A DNA stretch of 28,972 bases, from positions 1-28,972 of the forward strand of contig JBDIBK010000046.1 of the NCBI GenBank assembly GCA_039812845.1. The letters are read 5' to 3'. The notes under the pieces are model-generated. The model ran no database searches. It had not been told where the DNA came from and was given only the letters and a program-made list of their open reading frames with translations. This DNA is from JACTMJ01 sp039812845 (GTDB lineage Bacteria > Acidobacteriota > Terriglobia > Bryobacterales > Bryobacteraceae). The position numbers and the translations under genes were made by a program. This document shows positions 22,262 to 28,972 of this stretch, piece after piece (position 1 is the first letter of the stretch; each line of letters begins with the position of its first letter).

Positions 22262-23332
22262 ATGGCTGTTCTCCCGTCGGAATCCGCTGCCCGCCCCACG
22301 CCGCTGCGAGTCGTGTCCATCGGCGGCGGCACGGGACTCTCGGCGCTGCTTTCCGGCCTGAAGCACTACACCAGGGCCTACCGGGCCAGCCTGCCCGCCC
22401 ATTCACCCAACGAAGGAGCGACCGGGGACGAGGAGATTGAAGTTTCCGCGGTGGTTACCGTGACGGATGACGGCGGCTCCTCGGGACGGCTTCGGCGGGA
22501 ACTGCATGTGCCGCCGCCGGGGGACATCCGCAACTGCCTGGTGGCGCTATCCGAAGATTCCGATCTGCTATCGAGGCTCTTCCAATATCGCTTCGACGCC
22601 GGTGAGGGCTTAAAGGGGCACAGCTTTGGAAACCTCTTTCTCACCGCACTCAGCCAAGTCATGGGAGACTTCACGCAAGCCGTGAAGGTTTGCTCGGAAG
22701 TGCTTGCAATTGCAGGACGTATTTATCCGTCCACCGCTGCCAATGTGCATCTCGAAGCCGAACTTGCCGATGGAACGGCAGTGGTGGGCGAAACCGCGAT
22801 CAGTGCCTCGGTGGCTCCGATTCGGCGTCTGCGCCTGCTCCCTTCCCCATGTGAGCCGCTCCCCGAAACGCTCGATGCCATTGCGCGCGCCCATCTGATC
22901 ACGCTCGGCCCCGGTTCGCTCTATACCAGCGTGCTGCCGAACCTTCTGGTGGAGGGAATTGCGGAAGCCATCGCCGCTTCGCCGGCGCACAAGGTTTACG
23001 TCTCCAACCTGATGTGGCAACCCGGCGAGACCATGCGCTATTCGGCAAGCGACCACGTGAAGGCGATCCTCGAACATGCCGGAACCAGTGTGCTCAACAG
23101 CACGCTCATCAACACGGGCCGGATTGGGGAAGACCTGCTGCGAACCTACCGGGAAAAGGAAGCCGAGCCCGTACTCCAGGACGTGGAAACGCTGCGGGAG
23201 ATGGGCATTCGTGTGCTGGAGGCGGATCTGATCGGCAACAGCGACAAGATCCGCCACGAACCGCGCCTGCTCGCCGCCGCGCTTGTCGCTCTCGCGAAGC
23301 AGGCGGCGGCGGGCAACCGGCAGGCGCCATAG
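22262..23332 (+). CDS. yvcK: YvcK/CofD-like gluconeogenesis factor (UDP-sugar-binding)
   Basis: A 356-residue protein. The N-terminal nucleotide-binding motif is VSIGGGTGLSALLSGLK (about 18-34). Other conserved blocks are VVTVTDDGGSSGRLRREL, PPPGDIRNCLVALSE, KGHSFGNLFLTALSQVMGD, LITLGPGSLYTSVLPNLLV, YVSNLMWQPGET and a C-terminal VLEADLIG. This is the YvcK branch of the CofD-like family, which binds UDP-GlcNAc and controls carbon flow and cell-wall precursor supply; it does not make F420 in this branch. In many bacteria it lies beside rapZ and whiA, but neither is present here. It is divergent from the isomerase gene and converges with the DUF3300 gene, with only 8 bp between stops. Confidence 0.92.
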   Translation: MAVLPSESAARPTPLRVVSIGGGTGLSALLSGLKHYTRAYRASLPAHSPNEGATGDEEIEVSAVVTVTDDGGSSGRLRRELHVPPPGDIRNCLVALSEDSDLLSRLFQYRFDAGEGLKGHSFGNLFLTALSQVMGDFTQAVKVCSEVLAIAGRIYPSTAANVHLEAELADGTAVVGETAISASVAPIRRLRLLPSPCEPLPETLDAIARAHLITLGPGSLYTSVLPNLLVEGIAEAIAASPAHKVYVSNLMWQPGETMRYSASDHVKAILEHAGTSVLNSTLINTGRIGEDLLRTYREKEAEPVLQDVETLREMGIRVLEADLIGNSDKIRHEPRLLAAALVALAKQAAAGNRQAP

Positions 23333-23340
23333 AAACTGGC

Positions 23341-24177
23341 CTATCGCGTCCCGCGCTTGGAGGGATGCAATTCATGGCGTTCGACGCGGGGCCCGGCCGG
23401 AGGATGGCTCACCCGGTAAGGATGCCGATAGGTCTTGGAGTTCTCGCGCGTCCGAAGCCATGGGCTGCCCCCCAGCACGAGCGCGTGCGCCGGCCAATCA
23501 AACCCGGACCGACGCCAGCCCCATTGCTCAAAGACGGTCCCGATGGGGATTAGCGGACCAAAACGGATGCCGACGGTAACACGGTCGCGCGGACGCGCGA
23601 AGACGATCTCCGGATCATAAATAGGCACGTAGTAGCGCTCCGGGTCCACCGGCATAATCGTGACGTCGCCCGCGGCCGTCACGACCACGCGGCACTGTGC
23701 CGTATCGTGCAGATATCCGAACTGTTTCGCCCGATGACGCAGCGCTTGAATCTCATTGAGCAGGCCGGTGCGTTGCTCCAGAACGGCCTCGCCCAGTTGC
23801 CGGGTCCAATCCTCGTCGCTCGCCATTGTGTCCAGGATGGAGGGAAAAGGCAACAGCGAGAGCACGCTGGCGTCCCAGGGCAGGTTGTCTTCCTCAATGG
23901 CGTCCGCAAGCGCGTTGCCCTTCAGGTAACTGTGCCCATCCGCCCACGCGGCCGCTTCCTCGATCTGCTCGGGATAGGTGGCGGCTGAAAGCACTTGCGC
24001 GACAAGGGCGTCCGGATACAGCGCGATTCGGGAGACGAGGCTGTCGAGTTGCGCCGTGTCGAACCGGAACTGAGCCGGTGCCCCGACGGTTGTGGCCGCC
24101 AACGCGAAGGCGAGTGCGATCGCGAGGCGGAGGAATCTCCTGGGTGCGATTTTCAGGGAGCCGGCTTGCGCGTTCAT
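23341..24177 (-). CDS. DUF3300 family exported protein
   Basis: A 278-residue protein from the ATG at 24177, with AGGTGA upstream. The N-terminus has a basic region and a long hydrophobic signal (about residues 14-36, ending APAQF). The family block is LDSLVSRIALYPDALVAQVLSAATYPEQIEEAA, followed by LPWDASVLSLLPFPSILDTMASDEDW and QFGYLHDTAQCRVV. A later segment, PERYYVPIYDPEIVF, is typical of the family. DUF3300 proteins have no proven function; many are lipoproteins or secreted, and here there is no lipobox Cys. This member is shorter than many, without the repeats at the C-terminus. It lies with a small secreted protein and HtrA on the same strand. Confidence 0.87.
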   Translation of the reverse strand: MNAQAGSLKIAPRRFLRLAIALAFALAATTVGAPAQFRFDTAQLDSLVSRIALYPDALVAQVLSAATYPEQIEEAAAWADGHSYLKGNALADAIEEDNLPWDASVLSLLPFPSILDTMASDEDWTRQLGEAVLEQRTGLLNEIQALRHRAKQFGYLHDTAQCRVVVTAAGDVTIMPVDPERYYVPIYDPEIVFARPRDRVTVGIRFGPLIPIGTVFEQWGWRRSGFDWPAHALVLGGSPWLRTRENSKTYRHPYRVSHPPAGPRVERHELHPSKRGTR

Positions 24178-24269
24178 AAGATCACCTGCCAGATGCGGCA
24201 AGCCGCCGCCGCGTTCCCTGTTCGGTGATCGCGGCCGCGGCATGCCATTGCGTGCTTGAAATCCGCCGT

Positions 24270-24707
24270 TTAGGACTTGGGCGCGTGTTTCACGCGAATC
24301 ACATGATGCTCATGCTTGCCCTTCAGCATGTTCAGGATGACGCCGTCAAAACCGGGCTGCCAAATCTCGGCAAGGGTATAGGTGTTGCCGACCTTGTCAA
24401 ACACGATGTGGGAATCGCTTTCCTCACCCGAGAGCGGCCGCGGCGAAACGTAGGTCAAGATCATGGCGAACACTTCGGGGGTCCCGTTCTTGGCCTGAAT
24501 CGACACGACCTGGTCGTTTTCCTTCACCCGGAACTCATAGGAACCGGCGGGCAGCGTCTTGCCGCCGGCCGTGAATGCGAACGGCACTTTCGCCTTCACG
24601 GCTTCCGGCTGCGCGGATGCCTGTGGGACGGCCGCGAAAGCCAGAAGCGCCACCAGCGCGAAGCTCGCCAGCCGGAATGTTCTTGCAGTTTTTTCGTTGA
24701 AAGTCAT
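24270..24707 (-). CDS. Small secreted protein of unknown function, Acidobacteriota type
   Basis: A 145-residue protein from the ATG at 24707. Residues 12-32 are a Sec signal peptide (LASFALVALLAFAAVPQASAQ). After it, the mature part has VKAKVPFAFTAGGKTLPAGSYEFRV, then VSIQAKNGTPEVFAMIL and a His-rich tail (KGKHEHHVIRVKHAPKS). I recall proteins of this K-VPF-F-GGK-LPAG-Y pattern as frequent in Acidobacteriota, but no function is established. It lies 92 bp upstream of the DUF3300 gene on the same strand and 214 bp downstream of HtrA; the 214-bp gap holds the CTAG repeats and hairpins described separately. Confidence 0.8.
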   Translation of the reverse strand: MTFNEKTARTFRLASFALVALLAFAAVPQASAQPEAVKAKVPFAFTAGGKTLPAGSYEFRVKENDQVVSIQAKNGTPEVFAMILTYVSPRPLSGEESDSHIVFDKVGNTYTLAEIWQPGFDGVILNMLKGKHEHHVIRVKHAPKS

Positions 24708-24745
24708 ATCAACACTCTTTCTCCACTTGGGTCGCATTTCATTTC

Positions 24746-24769
24746 GTGGAGCCTGTTGAACCGCTCCAC
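24746..24769. repeat. Inverted repeat gtggagc / gctccac upstream of the small secreted protein gene
   Basis: Seven-base arms at 24746-24752 and 24763-24769 enclose a ten-base loop, about 39 bases upstream of the ATG at 24707. It may be an operator or part of the untranslated leader; CCTGTTGAAC inside it recurs at 28626-28635 in the leader of the second receiver gene. Confidence 0.4.
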
Positions 24770-24810
24770 TACTTGCAGTCTAGGGCGTATGGAGCGGCGC
24801 TCCCACTCTC

Positions 24811-24843
24811 AAAACTGCTAGTCTTGCCCCGGAAAACTCCTAG
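24811..24843. promoter_or_regulatory. Direct repeat AAAACTnCTAG, possible operator
   Basis: AAAACTGCTAG at 24811-24821 and AAAACTCCTAG at 24833-24843 are 22 bp apart, about two helical turns. The copies lie about 104-136 bases upstream of the small secreted protein gene. A similar GGAA-NN-CTCCTAG occurs at 28595-28607. Confidence 0.35.
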
Positions 24844-24894
24844 GTGCGTCCGTCGTGGAAGGCCGTGCCTGCCCCCGTGACGGCACGCAGTGCG

Positions 24895-24914
24895 GCCCGT
24901 CTCGCGAGTCGGGC
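24895..24914 (-). terminator. Possible terminator hairpin after the HtrA-like gene
   Basis: GCCCG at 24895-24899 pairs with CGGGC at 24910-24914 around an inner palindrome (ctcgcgag), just downstream of the stop at 24922. There is no T-run, so rho-independent termination is uncertain. Confidence 0.3.
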
Positions 24915-24921
24915 GAAGCGC

Positions 24922-26409
24922 CTAGTTTTGGATGAAGGAGACAAACGTGAGTTGGCCATCCCGTTCCACCTGCAGCACGACGGCGTCGCCGGTATGGAAG
25001 GAGCTGAGCTTCGTCTTGAGCGCTTCCAGATCCGCAATATCCATGCCGTTCACCGCGTGGATGATGTCTCCCGGAACCAGGTCAATCGCGGCGGAAGTGG
25101 AATCGAGAACCTTTGCGGTAACCACAACTCCATTCGGCAGCCGGATGGGGCCAAGCAGCGGCGCAATGTCTTTGGTGATGCCAACGCCGAGCACACCGAG
25201 CGGCGCAATGAGTTGCTTGCGGATGTCGGAGATTTCGCTCAACCGATCGCTCGGCGTCTCCCGTTCGCCCACCTCGGCGGAGAGGGGGACGGTATCCGTG
25301 CCGCGGACGACATCGATCTGATGCCTGCTGCCTTTCGCGGAACGGAAGATGGCCAGTTCGAACTGGCGCGCGTTGCGGATGGGGACGCCGTCCAGGCTGA
25401 CCACAACATCCCCGATCTGAAATCCGGCCTTCTCCGCCGGCCCGCCGGGAACGACATCGCTGACGAGCGCGCCCCTGCGCGCCTCAATGGAAAGCCCCTG
25501 CCGCAGCTTGGAATCGAGATTCTGGAGGAGCACCCCCAGCAGCCCGCGCCGGACGTGGCCAGCCGTTCGCAATTGGTGATAGACGTCCCTCACCAGGTTG
25601 GACGGAATGGCAAATCCGATGCCTTCGTTGCCGCCCGATTGGGAATAGATCATCGTGTTGATCCCGATGACGCGGCCGTCGGCGGAAACCAAAGGTCCGC
25701 CGCTGTTTCCGGGATTGATGGGCGTATCCGTTTGGATGTACTGCATGAAGTCTTCGGCGGAGAGTTGGCGCGCCGGCGAGCTAACCACGCCCATGGTGAC
25801 TGTGTTGGCGAGCCCCATGGGGCTGCCGAAGGCGAGGGCGATCTGGCCCTGCCGCACCAGGCTCGAGTTTGCGAACTCGAGAACGGGAAGCCCGGTGCGC
25901 GGAATCCGGATGAGCGCCAGATCCGTTTCCTTGTCCACCCCGATCACCTTGGCGGGAATCGCGGTCCCGTCCCCTCCCCGCTTTCCGGCCAGTTCGGGAG
26001 CAAGCACGACGGAGACGCGTTCCGCCCCGTGCACCACATGGGCGTTCGTGATGATGAAGCCGTCTTGACTGAGGATCACTCCGGATCCGGTTCCCTGCTC
26101 TCTGGAGACGAGCGCGGAATCCCGTGCATCCGGCACCACGGTATAGCCGGAGACGTTCACCTGCACGACGGACCTGCCCACGGTTTCCGCGAGCTTCTCA
26201 AAATCGGCGCTCAAAGCCTCAATGGAGCGCGTTGGCGCGGGCGGCGCATTCTGGCCGAGCAGCGCAGCGGCGGGGAGAAGCAGGAGGGGGAGCAGCATCC
26301 GGCGCACTCGCTGGTGCTGCCCGCTCCGCCGCGCTTTCCGAGGGACGCAGGCAAGCATTGCGCCAAAAAGTCTCTTCATTGCAACAGTTGAGGCGAGAGA
26401 TCGTTCCAT
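24922..26409 (-). CDS. HtrA/DegP-type serine protease with two PDZ domains
   Basis: A 495-residue protein from the ATG at 26409, with AAGGAG 11 bases upstream. A hydrophobic signal or anchor sits at about residues 38-52 (MLLPLLLLPAAALLG) after a basic N-terminus. The trypsin-like domain has the triad His124 (ITNAHVVHG), Asp163 (ETDLALIRI) and Ser236 (INPGNSGGPL). Two PDZ domains follow, about 300-395 (VVPGGPAEKAGFQIGDVVVSL, split region) and about 410-490 (STSAAIDLVPGDIIHAVNG). The family degrades misfolded envelope proteins and regulates envelope stress signalling. It is divergent from the histidine kinase, with about 110 bp between the likely starts, so stress sensing and proteolysis may be controlled from one region. 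Confidence 0.93.
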   Translation of the reverse strand: MERSLASTVAMKRLFGAMLACVPRKARRSGQHQRVRRMLLPLLLLPAAALLGQNAPPAPTRSIEALSADFEKLAETVGRSVVQVNVSGYTVVPDARDSALVSREQGTGSGVILSQDGFIITNAHVVHGAERVSVVLAPELAGKRGGDGTAIPAKVIGVDKETDLALIRIPRTGLPVLEFANSSLVRQGQIALAFGSPMGLANTVTMGVVSSPARQLSAEDFMQYIQTDTPINPGNSGGPLVSADGRVIGINTMIYSQSGGNEGIGFAIPSNLVRDVYHQLRTAGHVRRGLLGVLLQNLDSKLRQGLSIEARRGALVSDVVPGGPAEKAGFQIGDVVVSLDGVPIRNARQFELAIFRSAKGSRHQIDVVRGTDTVPLSAEVGERETPSDRLSEISDIRKQLIAPLGVLGVGITKDIAPLLGPIRLPNGVVVTAKVLDSTSAAIDLVPGDIIHAVNGMDIADLEALKTKLSSFHTGDAVVLQVERDGQLTFVSFIQN

Positions 26410-26519
26410 GAGGATATGAGCTCCTTTTGAGGGCCTGGAGTTTCGGTGGCCGACGCGGGAAAGCGCATGGCTCCGCGCCGATGCAACGGCAAGACAGCGA
26501 GGACGGGGCACGAACGCCG

Positions 26520-27878
26520 ATGATTGAAATTCATGCCAGCCGCGCGATCCGCCGCAAGGCGAGGCTTGTCATCATACTGGGTTTCTGTGCGCTGCTCGCG
26601 CTCGTTGCGGCCATTGGAATTTACGCGGCGAACACTCTGGAGCGTTTGAGTTCCGGCGAGGTAGAGGAGGTCGCGCGGCAATCGGCAAGAAACGCCCTGC
26701 TGAAGCAGGCGGACGCATCGCTGACCCTCGCCACCAGATCGGTTCGAGATTGCCTTCTGGGGCTGAATGAGAGCCAGACGGAACCGCACCGGGCGCTGGC
26801 GCGCGAAGCGTGGTCCAAGGCGGAGGACGCGATCCGGAGCTACCGCGGCGCGGCGGGGAACCGCGCGGAGCCGGCAGGACGCCTGCTTGAGGAACTCTCG
26901 CAATACTGGCAGCTCGCGGAAAGAACCATCGAGCTCGATCGGGAGCACCGGCGGGCAGCCGCGGCAACGGTCTTCGCCAGCCAGTTGGAGCCGCTTCGGG
27001 ACCGGTTCATGGAGACTCTCGAAGAACTCCACCAGCTTGATTGGGAGGATCTGCGTTCCGTCGCCGCACGATCGGAAGCCATTGCGGGCGCGGCAAAACG
27101 AAAGATGTGGGCAGGGGTTGGCGTCTCCTGTGTTCTGGCCCTGCTCATCGTGCTCTTCACGTTCTGGAATCTGAAGCGCCTGGAAGAATCGGCGTTTGCG
27201 AGCTATGCCAAGGCGGCCAACGCGGCGGCGGAACTCGGCAAACTTTCGGAGCGGCTGTTCCGCTCTCAGGAGGACGAACGAAAGCGGATCGCGAGGGAGA
27301 TCCACGACGATTTTGGACAACGGATGGCCACCCTGCTCTATGAGCTTTCGGGGATCGCGGAGCGCGGCGATGCGACGCCGGAGATTCGGGAGGCGACCGA
27401 ATCCACCCGGCAGCGCCTCAGCGATCTCGCCAACGATATCCAGAATCTTTCGCGCGGCCTGCATTCCGCCGTGCTGGATAAGATCGGGCTCGAAGGTGCG
27501 ATCCGCTCCGATTGCGCGCTGATAGCCAGCCGCACCGGCCTTGCCGTGAACTTTCAATCCGCGCGGCTGCCGAGGCGGCTGCCGGAGGAGATCGCCTTGT
27601 GCGTGTACCGCGTTTATCAGGAGGCGATGCAGAATGCGCTGAAGCACTCGAATTCCAAGCGCATCGATGTTTCGATTGCCCTCGCGGACGCTCGTTTGAC
27701 GCTGGCCGTTCGGGACTACGGAGTCGGTTTCGATCCGGCGTCGCTCGGCGGCCATCGAAGTCTCGGCCTGGTAAGCATGCGGGAGCGGCTGCGCATGGTT
27801 GGTGGCGAACTCGCCGTTCGCTCCAACAAACCGAGCGGCACGGAGCTTGAGGCAAGGGTGCCGCTGCCGGCCGCCTAG
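26520..27878 (+). CDS. NarL-type sensor histidine kinase (HisKA_3)
   Basis: A 452-residue membrane protein from the ATG at 26520; in-frame starts at 26481 (ATG) and 26427 (TTG) are alternatives, and none has a clear Shine-Dalgarno. The first helix (about residues 15-36) and a second helix at about 197-216 bound a ~160-residue helical periplasmic sensor region. The kinase core has the phosphoacceptor His262 in EDERKRIAREIHDDFGQ, the N box QEAMQNALKHS (367-377), and VRDYGVGFD and GLVSMRERL as G1/G2. It is expected to autophosphorylate and pass the phosphate to the regulator encoded 68 bp downstream. The signal is unknown. It is divergent from the HtrA-like gene, so envelope stress is a reasonable but unproven stimulus. 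Confidence 0.88.
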   Translation: MIEIHASRAIRRKARLVIILGFCALLALVAAIGIYAANTLERLSSGEVEEVARQSARNALLKQADASLTLATRSVRDCLLGLNESQTEPHRALAREAWSKAEDAIRSYRGAAGNRAEPAGRLLEELSQYWQLAERTIELDREHRRAAAATVFASQLEPLRDRFMETLEELHQLDWEDLRSVAARSEAIAGAAKRKMWAGVGVSCVLALLIVLFTFWNLKRLEESAFASYAKAANAAAELGKLSERLFRSQEDERKRIAREIHDDFGQRMATLLYELSGIAERGDATPEIREATESTRQRLSDLANDIQNLSRGLHSAVLDKIGLEGAIRSDCALIASRTGLAVNFQSARLPRRLPEEIALCVYRVYQEAMQNALKHSNSKRIDVSIALADARLTLAVRDYGVGFDPASLGGHRSLGLVSMRERLRMVGGELAVRSNKPSGTELEARVPLPAA

Positions 27879-27946
27879 CGGCGGAGAGCGCTGGTCTGCT
27901 TTCGAAGAATAAATTGCCTCGTCCGGCGAAGTGGAGGTTTAGACAC

Positions 27947-28585
27947 ATGCGACGACCGACGATCCTGATTGCGGACGACCACAGTATGGTGGTCGACGGC
28001 ATCCGCGGCCTGCTGGAGCCGGAGTACGAAGTGGTGGGCAGCGTGGCCGACGGCCGCGCCGTGCTGGCGGAAGTCCAGCGGCTGAAGCCGGACCTGATCG
28101 TCATCGACGTCTCCATGCCCGCGCTGAATGGAATCGACTGCACGCGCCAGCTCCGGGAATCCGGCTGCGCGGCGAAAATTCTGGTGCTCACGATGCACCT
28201 CGACGCCACGCTTGCCCGCGAAGCGATCAACGCGGGCGCTTCCGGCTACCTTCTGAAGAGTTCCCCCTCCGCGGAATTGCGAAACGCGATCCACGAATTG
28301 CTGCTTGGCCGGACGTACCTCTCGCCCGCCGTGACCAGGGATTTTCTTGAAGTGATGGGCCGCGCGGGCTCGCGCGACGACGCATGGGCCCGGCTGACGC
28401 CGCGCCAGCGGGAGGTGCTGCAGCTTCTGGCGGAGGGCAAGTCCCACAAGGAAATCGCGGCGATCTTGAATGTTTCCGTGAAAACGGCCGAGTATCACAA
28501 ATATGCGATCTTGGAGAATCTGGGATTGAAGACCAGCGCCGAACTTGTGCAATACGCCATCCGCCACGGAATTATCGCAATTTAA
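27947..28585 (+). CDS. Response regulator, NarL/FixJ (LuxR-type HTH) family
   Basis: A 212-residue protein from the ATG at 27947, chosen because GGAGG lies 9 bases upstream. The receiver domain has the acidic pair Asp10/Asp11 (LIADDHS), the phosphoacceptor Asp54 (IVIDVSMPALNG), Thr82 (LVLTMH) and Lys104 (GYLLKSS). A LuxR-type helix-turn-helix follows at about 149-195 (LTPRQREVLQLLAEGKSHKE, then ILNVSVKTAEYHKYAI). It is the probable partner of the adjacent histidine kinase, and acts as a DNA-binding transcription regulator in the cytoplasm. Its target genes are not shown, but the CTAG-type repeats at 24811-24843 and 28595-28607 are candidates for its sites (inference). Confidence 0.93.
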   Translation: MRRPTILIADDHSMVVDGIRGLLEPEYEVVGSVADGRAVLAEVQRLKPDLIVIDVSMPALNGIDCTRQLRESGCAAKILVLTMHLDATLAREAINAGASGYLLKSSPSAELRNAIHELLLGRTYLSPAVTRDFLEVMGRAGSRDDAWARLTPRQREVLQLLAEGKSHKEIAAILNVSVKTAEYHKYAILENLGLKTSAELVQYAIRHGIIAI

Positions 28586-28655
28586 GATCCGTTGGGAATT
28601 CTCCTAGTGGAACCGGAACCGGATTCCTGTTGAACTGTTTGCAGAGGCAATCGCA

Positions 28656-28972
28656 GTGACGGATCGCGAAAACCCGGTTCCCGAGCCCGCCCCCACGGAC
28701 GAGCGGATTCGCGTGATTCTGGCGGACGACAACCAGGGGCTGATGGCGGAACTTCTGAGGATCCTGCGCTGGGAGTTTGAGATCGTGGCGACCGTGCCGA
28801 ACGGACGCGAACTCCTGGATGCGTACGCGCTTCTCAAGCCCGACGTGGTGGTGACCGACATCTCCATGCCGGTTCTCGATGGCTTTGCGGCGGCGGAGGA
28901 ACTCGGCCACATGGGGAACCCTCCGGTGGTGTTCTTCACGATTCACAGCGACCCGGCATTTCTCGAAGAGGC
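28656..28972 (+). CDS. Second response-regulator receiver protein, N-terminal part (runs off the right edge)
   Basis: About 105 residues are visible from a GTG at 28656, with an AGAGG-like site upstream. A short Pro/acidic N-terminal tail (DRENPVPEPAPTDERI) precedes a receiver domain with the acidic pair in VILADDNQGLM (Asp24/Asp25) and the phosphoacceptor Asp68 in VVVTDISMPVLDGF. IHSDPAF is near the edge. The output domain lies beyond the window, so it may be a LuxR-type regulator or a stand-alone receiver. It follows the first regulator by 70 bp on the same strand, so the kinase could phosphorylate both. Confidence 0.85.
   Translation, partial: MTDRENPVPEPAPTDERIRVILADDNQGLMAELLRILRWEFEIVATVPNGRELLDAYALLKPDVVVTDISMPVLDGFAAAEELGHMGNPPVVFFTIHSDPAFLEE

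Noticed and set aside
24844..26391. Plus-strand frame of 515 codons opposite the HtrA-like protease
   Set aside because: Composition-driven shadow; the protease triad and PDZ domains on the minus strand are unambiguous.
26376..27755. Minus-strand frame of 459 codons opposite the histidine kinase
   Set aside because: No motifs; the kinase H, N and G boxes are on the plus strand.
1..28972. CRISPR array, tRNA, rRNA or intact insertion sequence
   Set aside because: No regularly spaced direct repeats, no tRNA-like cloverleaf or rRNA stretch, and no transposase motifs were found by reading both strands; short or divergent cases could be missed without a tool.

Overview
The window is GC-rich, densely coded bacterial chromosome with short intergenic gaps, frequent 4-bp ATGA overlaps and many exported proteins. 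Several exported proteins carry twin-arginine (Tat) leaders, for example MTRRGFLGG, SRRYFFFGS and MKRRGFLEKS. The gene content (heparinase II/III-like, DUF1080, Gfo/Idh/MocA with Tat leader, sugar isomerase/epimerase, secreted ChbG/YdjC) suggests an Acidobacteriota bacterium of the Solibacter/Bryobacter type. That placement is inferred from family content, not from a marker gene. No rRNA, tRNA, CRISPR array or intact insertion sequence was seen.

Layout. 1-2993 (minus): the start of a Tat-exported heparinase-like protein, an alpha/beta hydrolase and a GT-B glycosyltransferase. A divergent FkbM methyltransferase follows at 3052-4089. 4090-5009 is a degraded accessory patch holding a 109-bp MITE-like element with 17-bp terminal inverted repeats and GGCA flanks, a perfect 16-bp hairpin, and a frameshifted, truncated Fic-family pseudogene whose homology ends exactly at the hairpin edge. 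5010-8946 (minus): a TlpA-like thioredoxin, a Na/Pi symporter with PhoU-like tail, an alpha/beta hydrolase carrying an EF-hand loop, and an endolysin-like PG-binding/M15 peptidase. 9117-10855 (plus): a DUF1080 glycoside-binding/hydrolase protein and a GNAT acetyltransferase.

10871-14588 (minus) is a five-gene run of two small unknown membrane proteins, a membrane heme-b (ferric-reductase-like) domain fused to a Rieske 2Fe-2S domain, another unknown anchored protein, and a secreted ChbG/YdjC deacetylase. This run is the best candidate here for an undescribed redox module. 14691-17615 (plus) is a housekeeping operon: xseB, a short-chain polyprenyl diphosphate synthase, a TlyA-type methyltransferase and NAD kinase. 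It ends tail-to-tail with a half-length AI-2E family protein.

17612-22140 (minus) carries that AI-2E protein, a dihydroorotase-like amidohydrolase, and a coupled isomerase/oxidoreductase pair. 22262-23332 is a YvcK/CofD-like gluconeogenesis factor with a plausible sigma70 promoter. 23341-26409 (minus) holds envelope and stress genes: a DUF3300 protein, a small secreted protein and an HtrA-type protease with two PDZ domains. 26520 to the end (plus) is a NarL-type two-component system (histidine kinase, LuxR-type regulator) followed by a second receiver protein cut by the window edge. Most long open frames on the opposite strand of these genes are GC-driven shadows and were left out.
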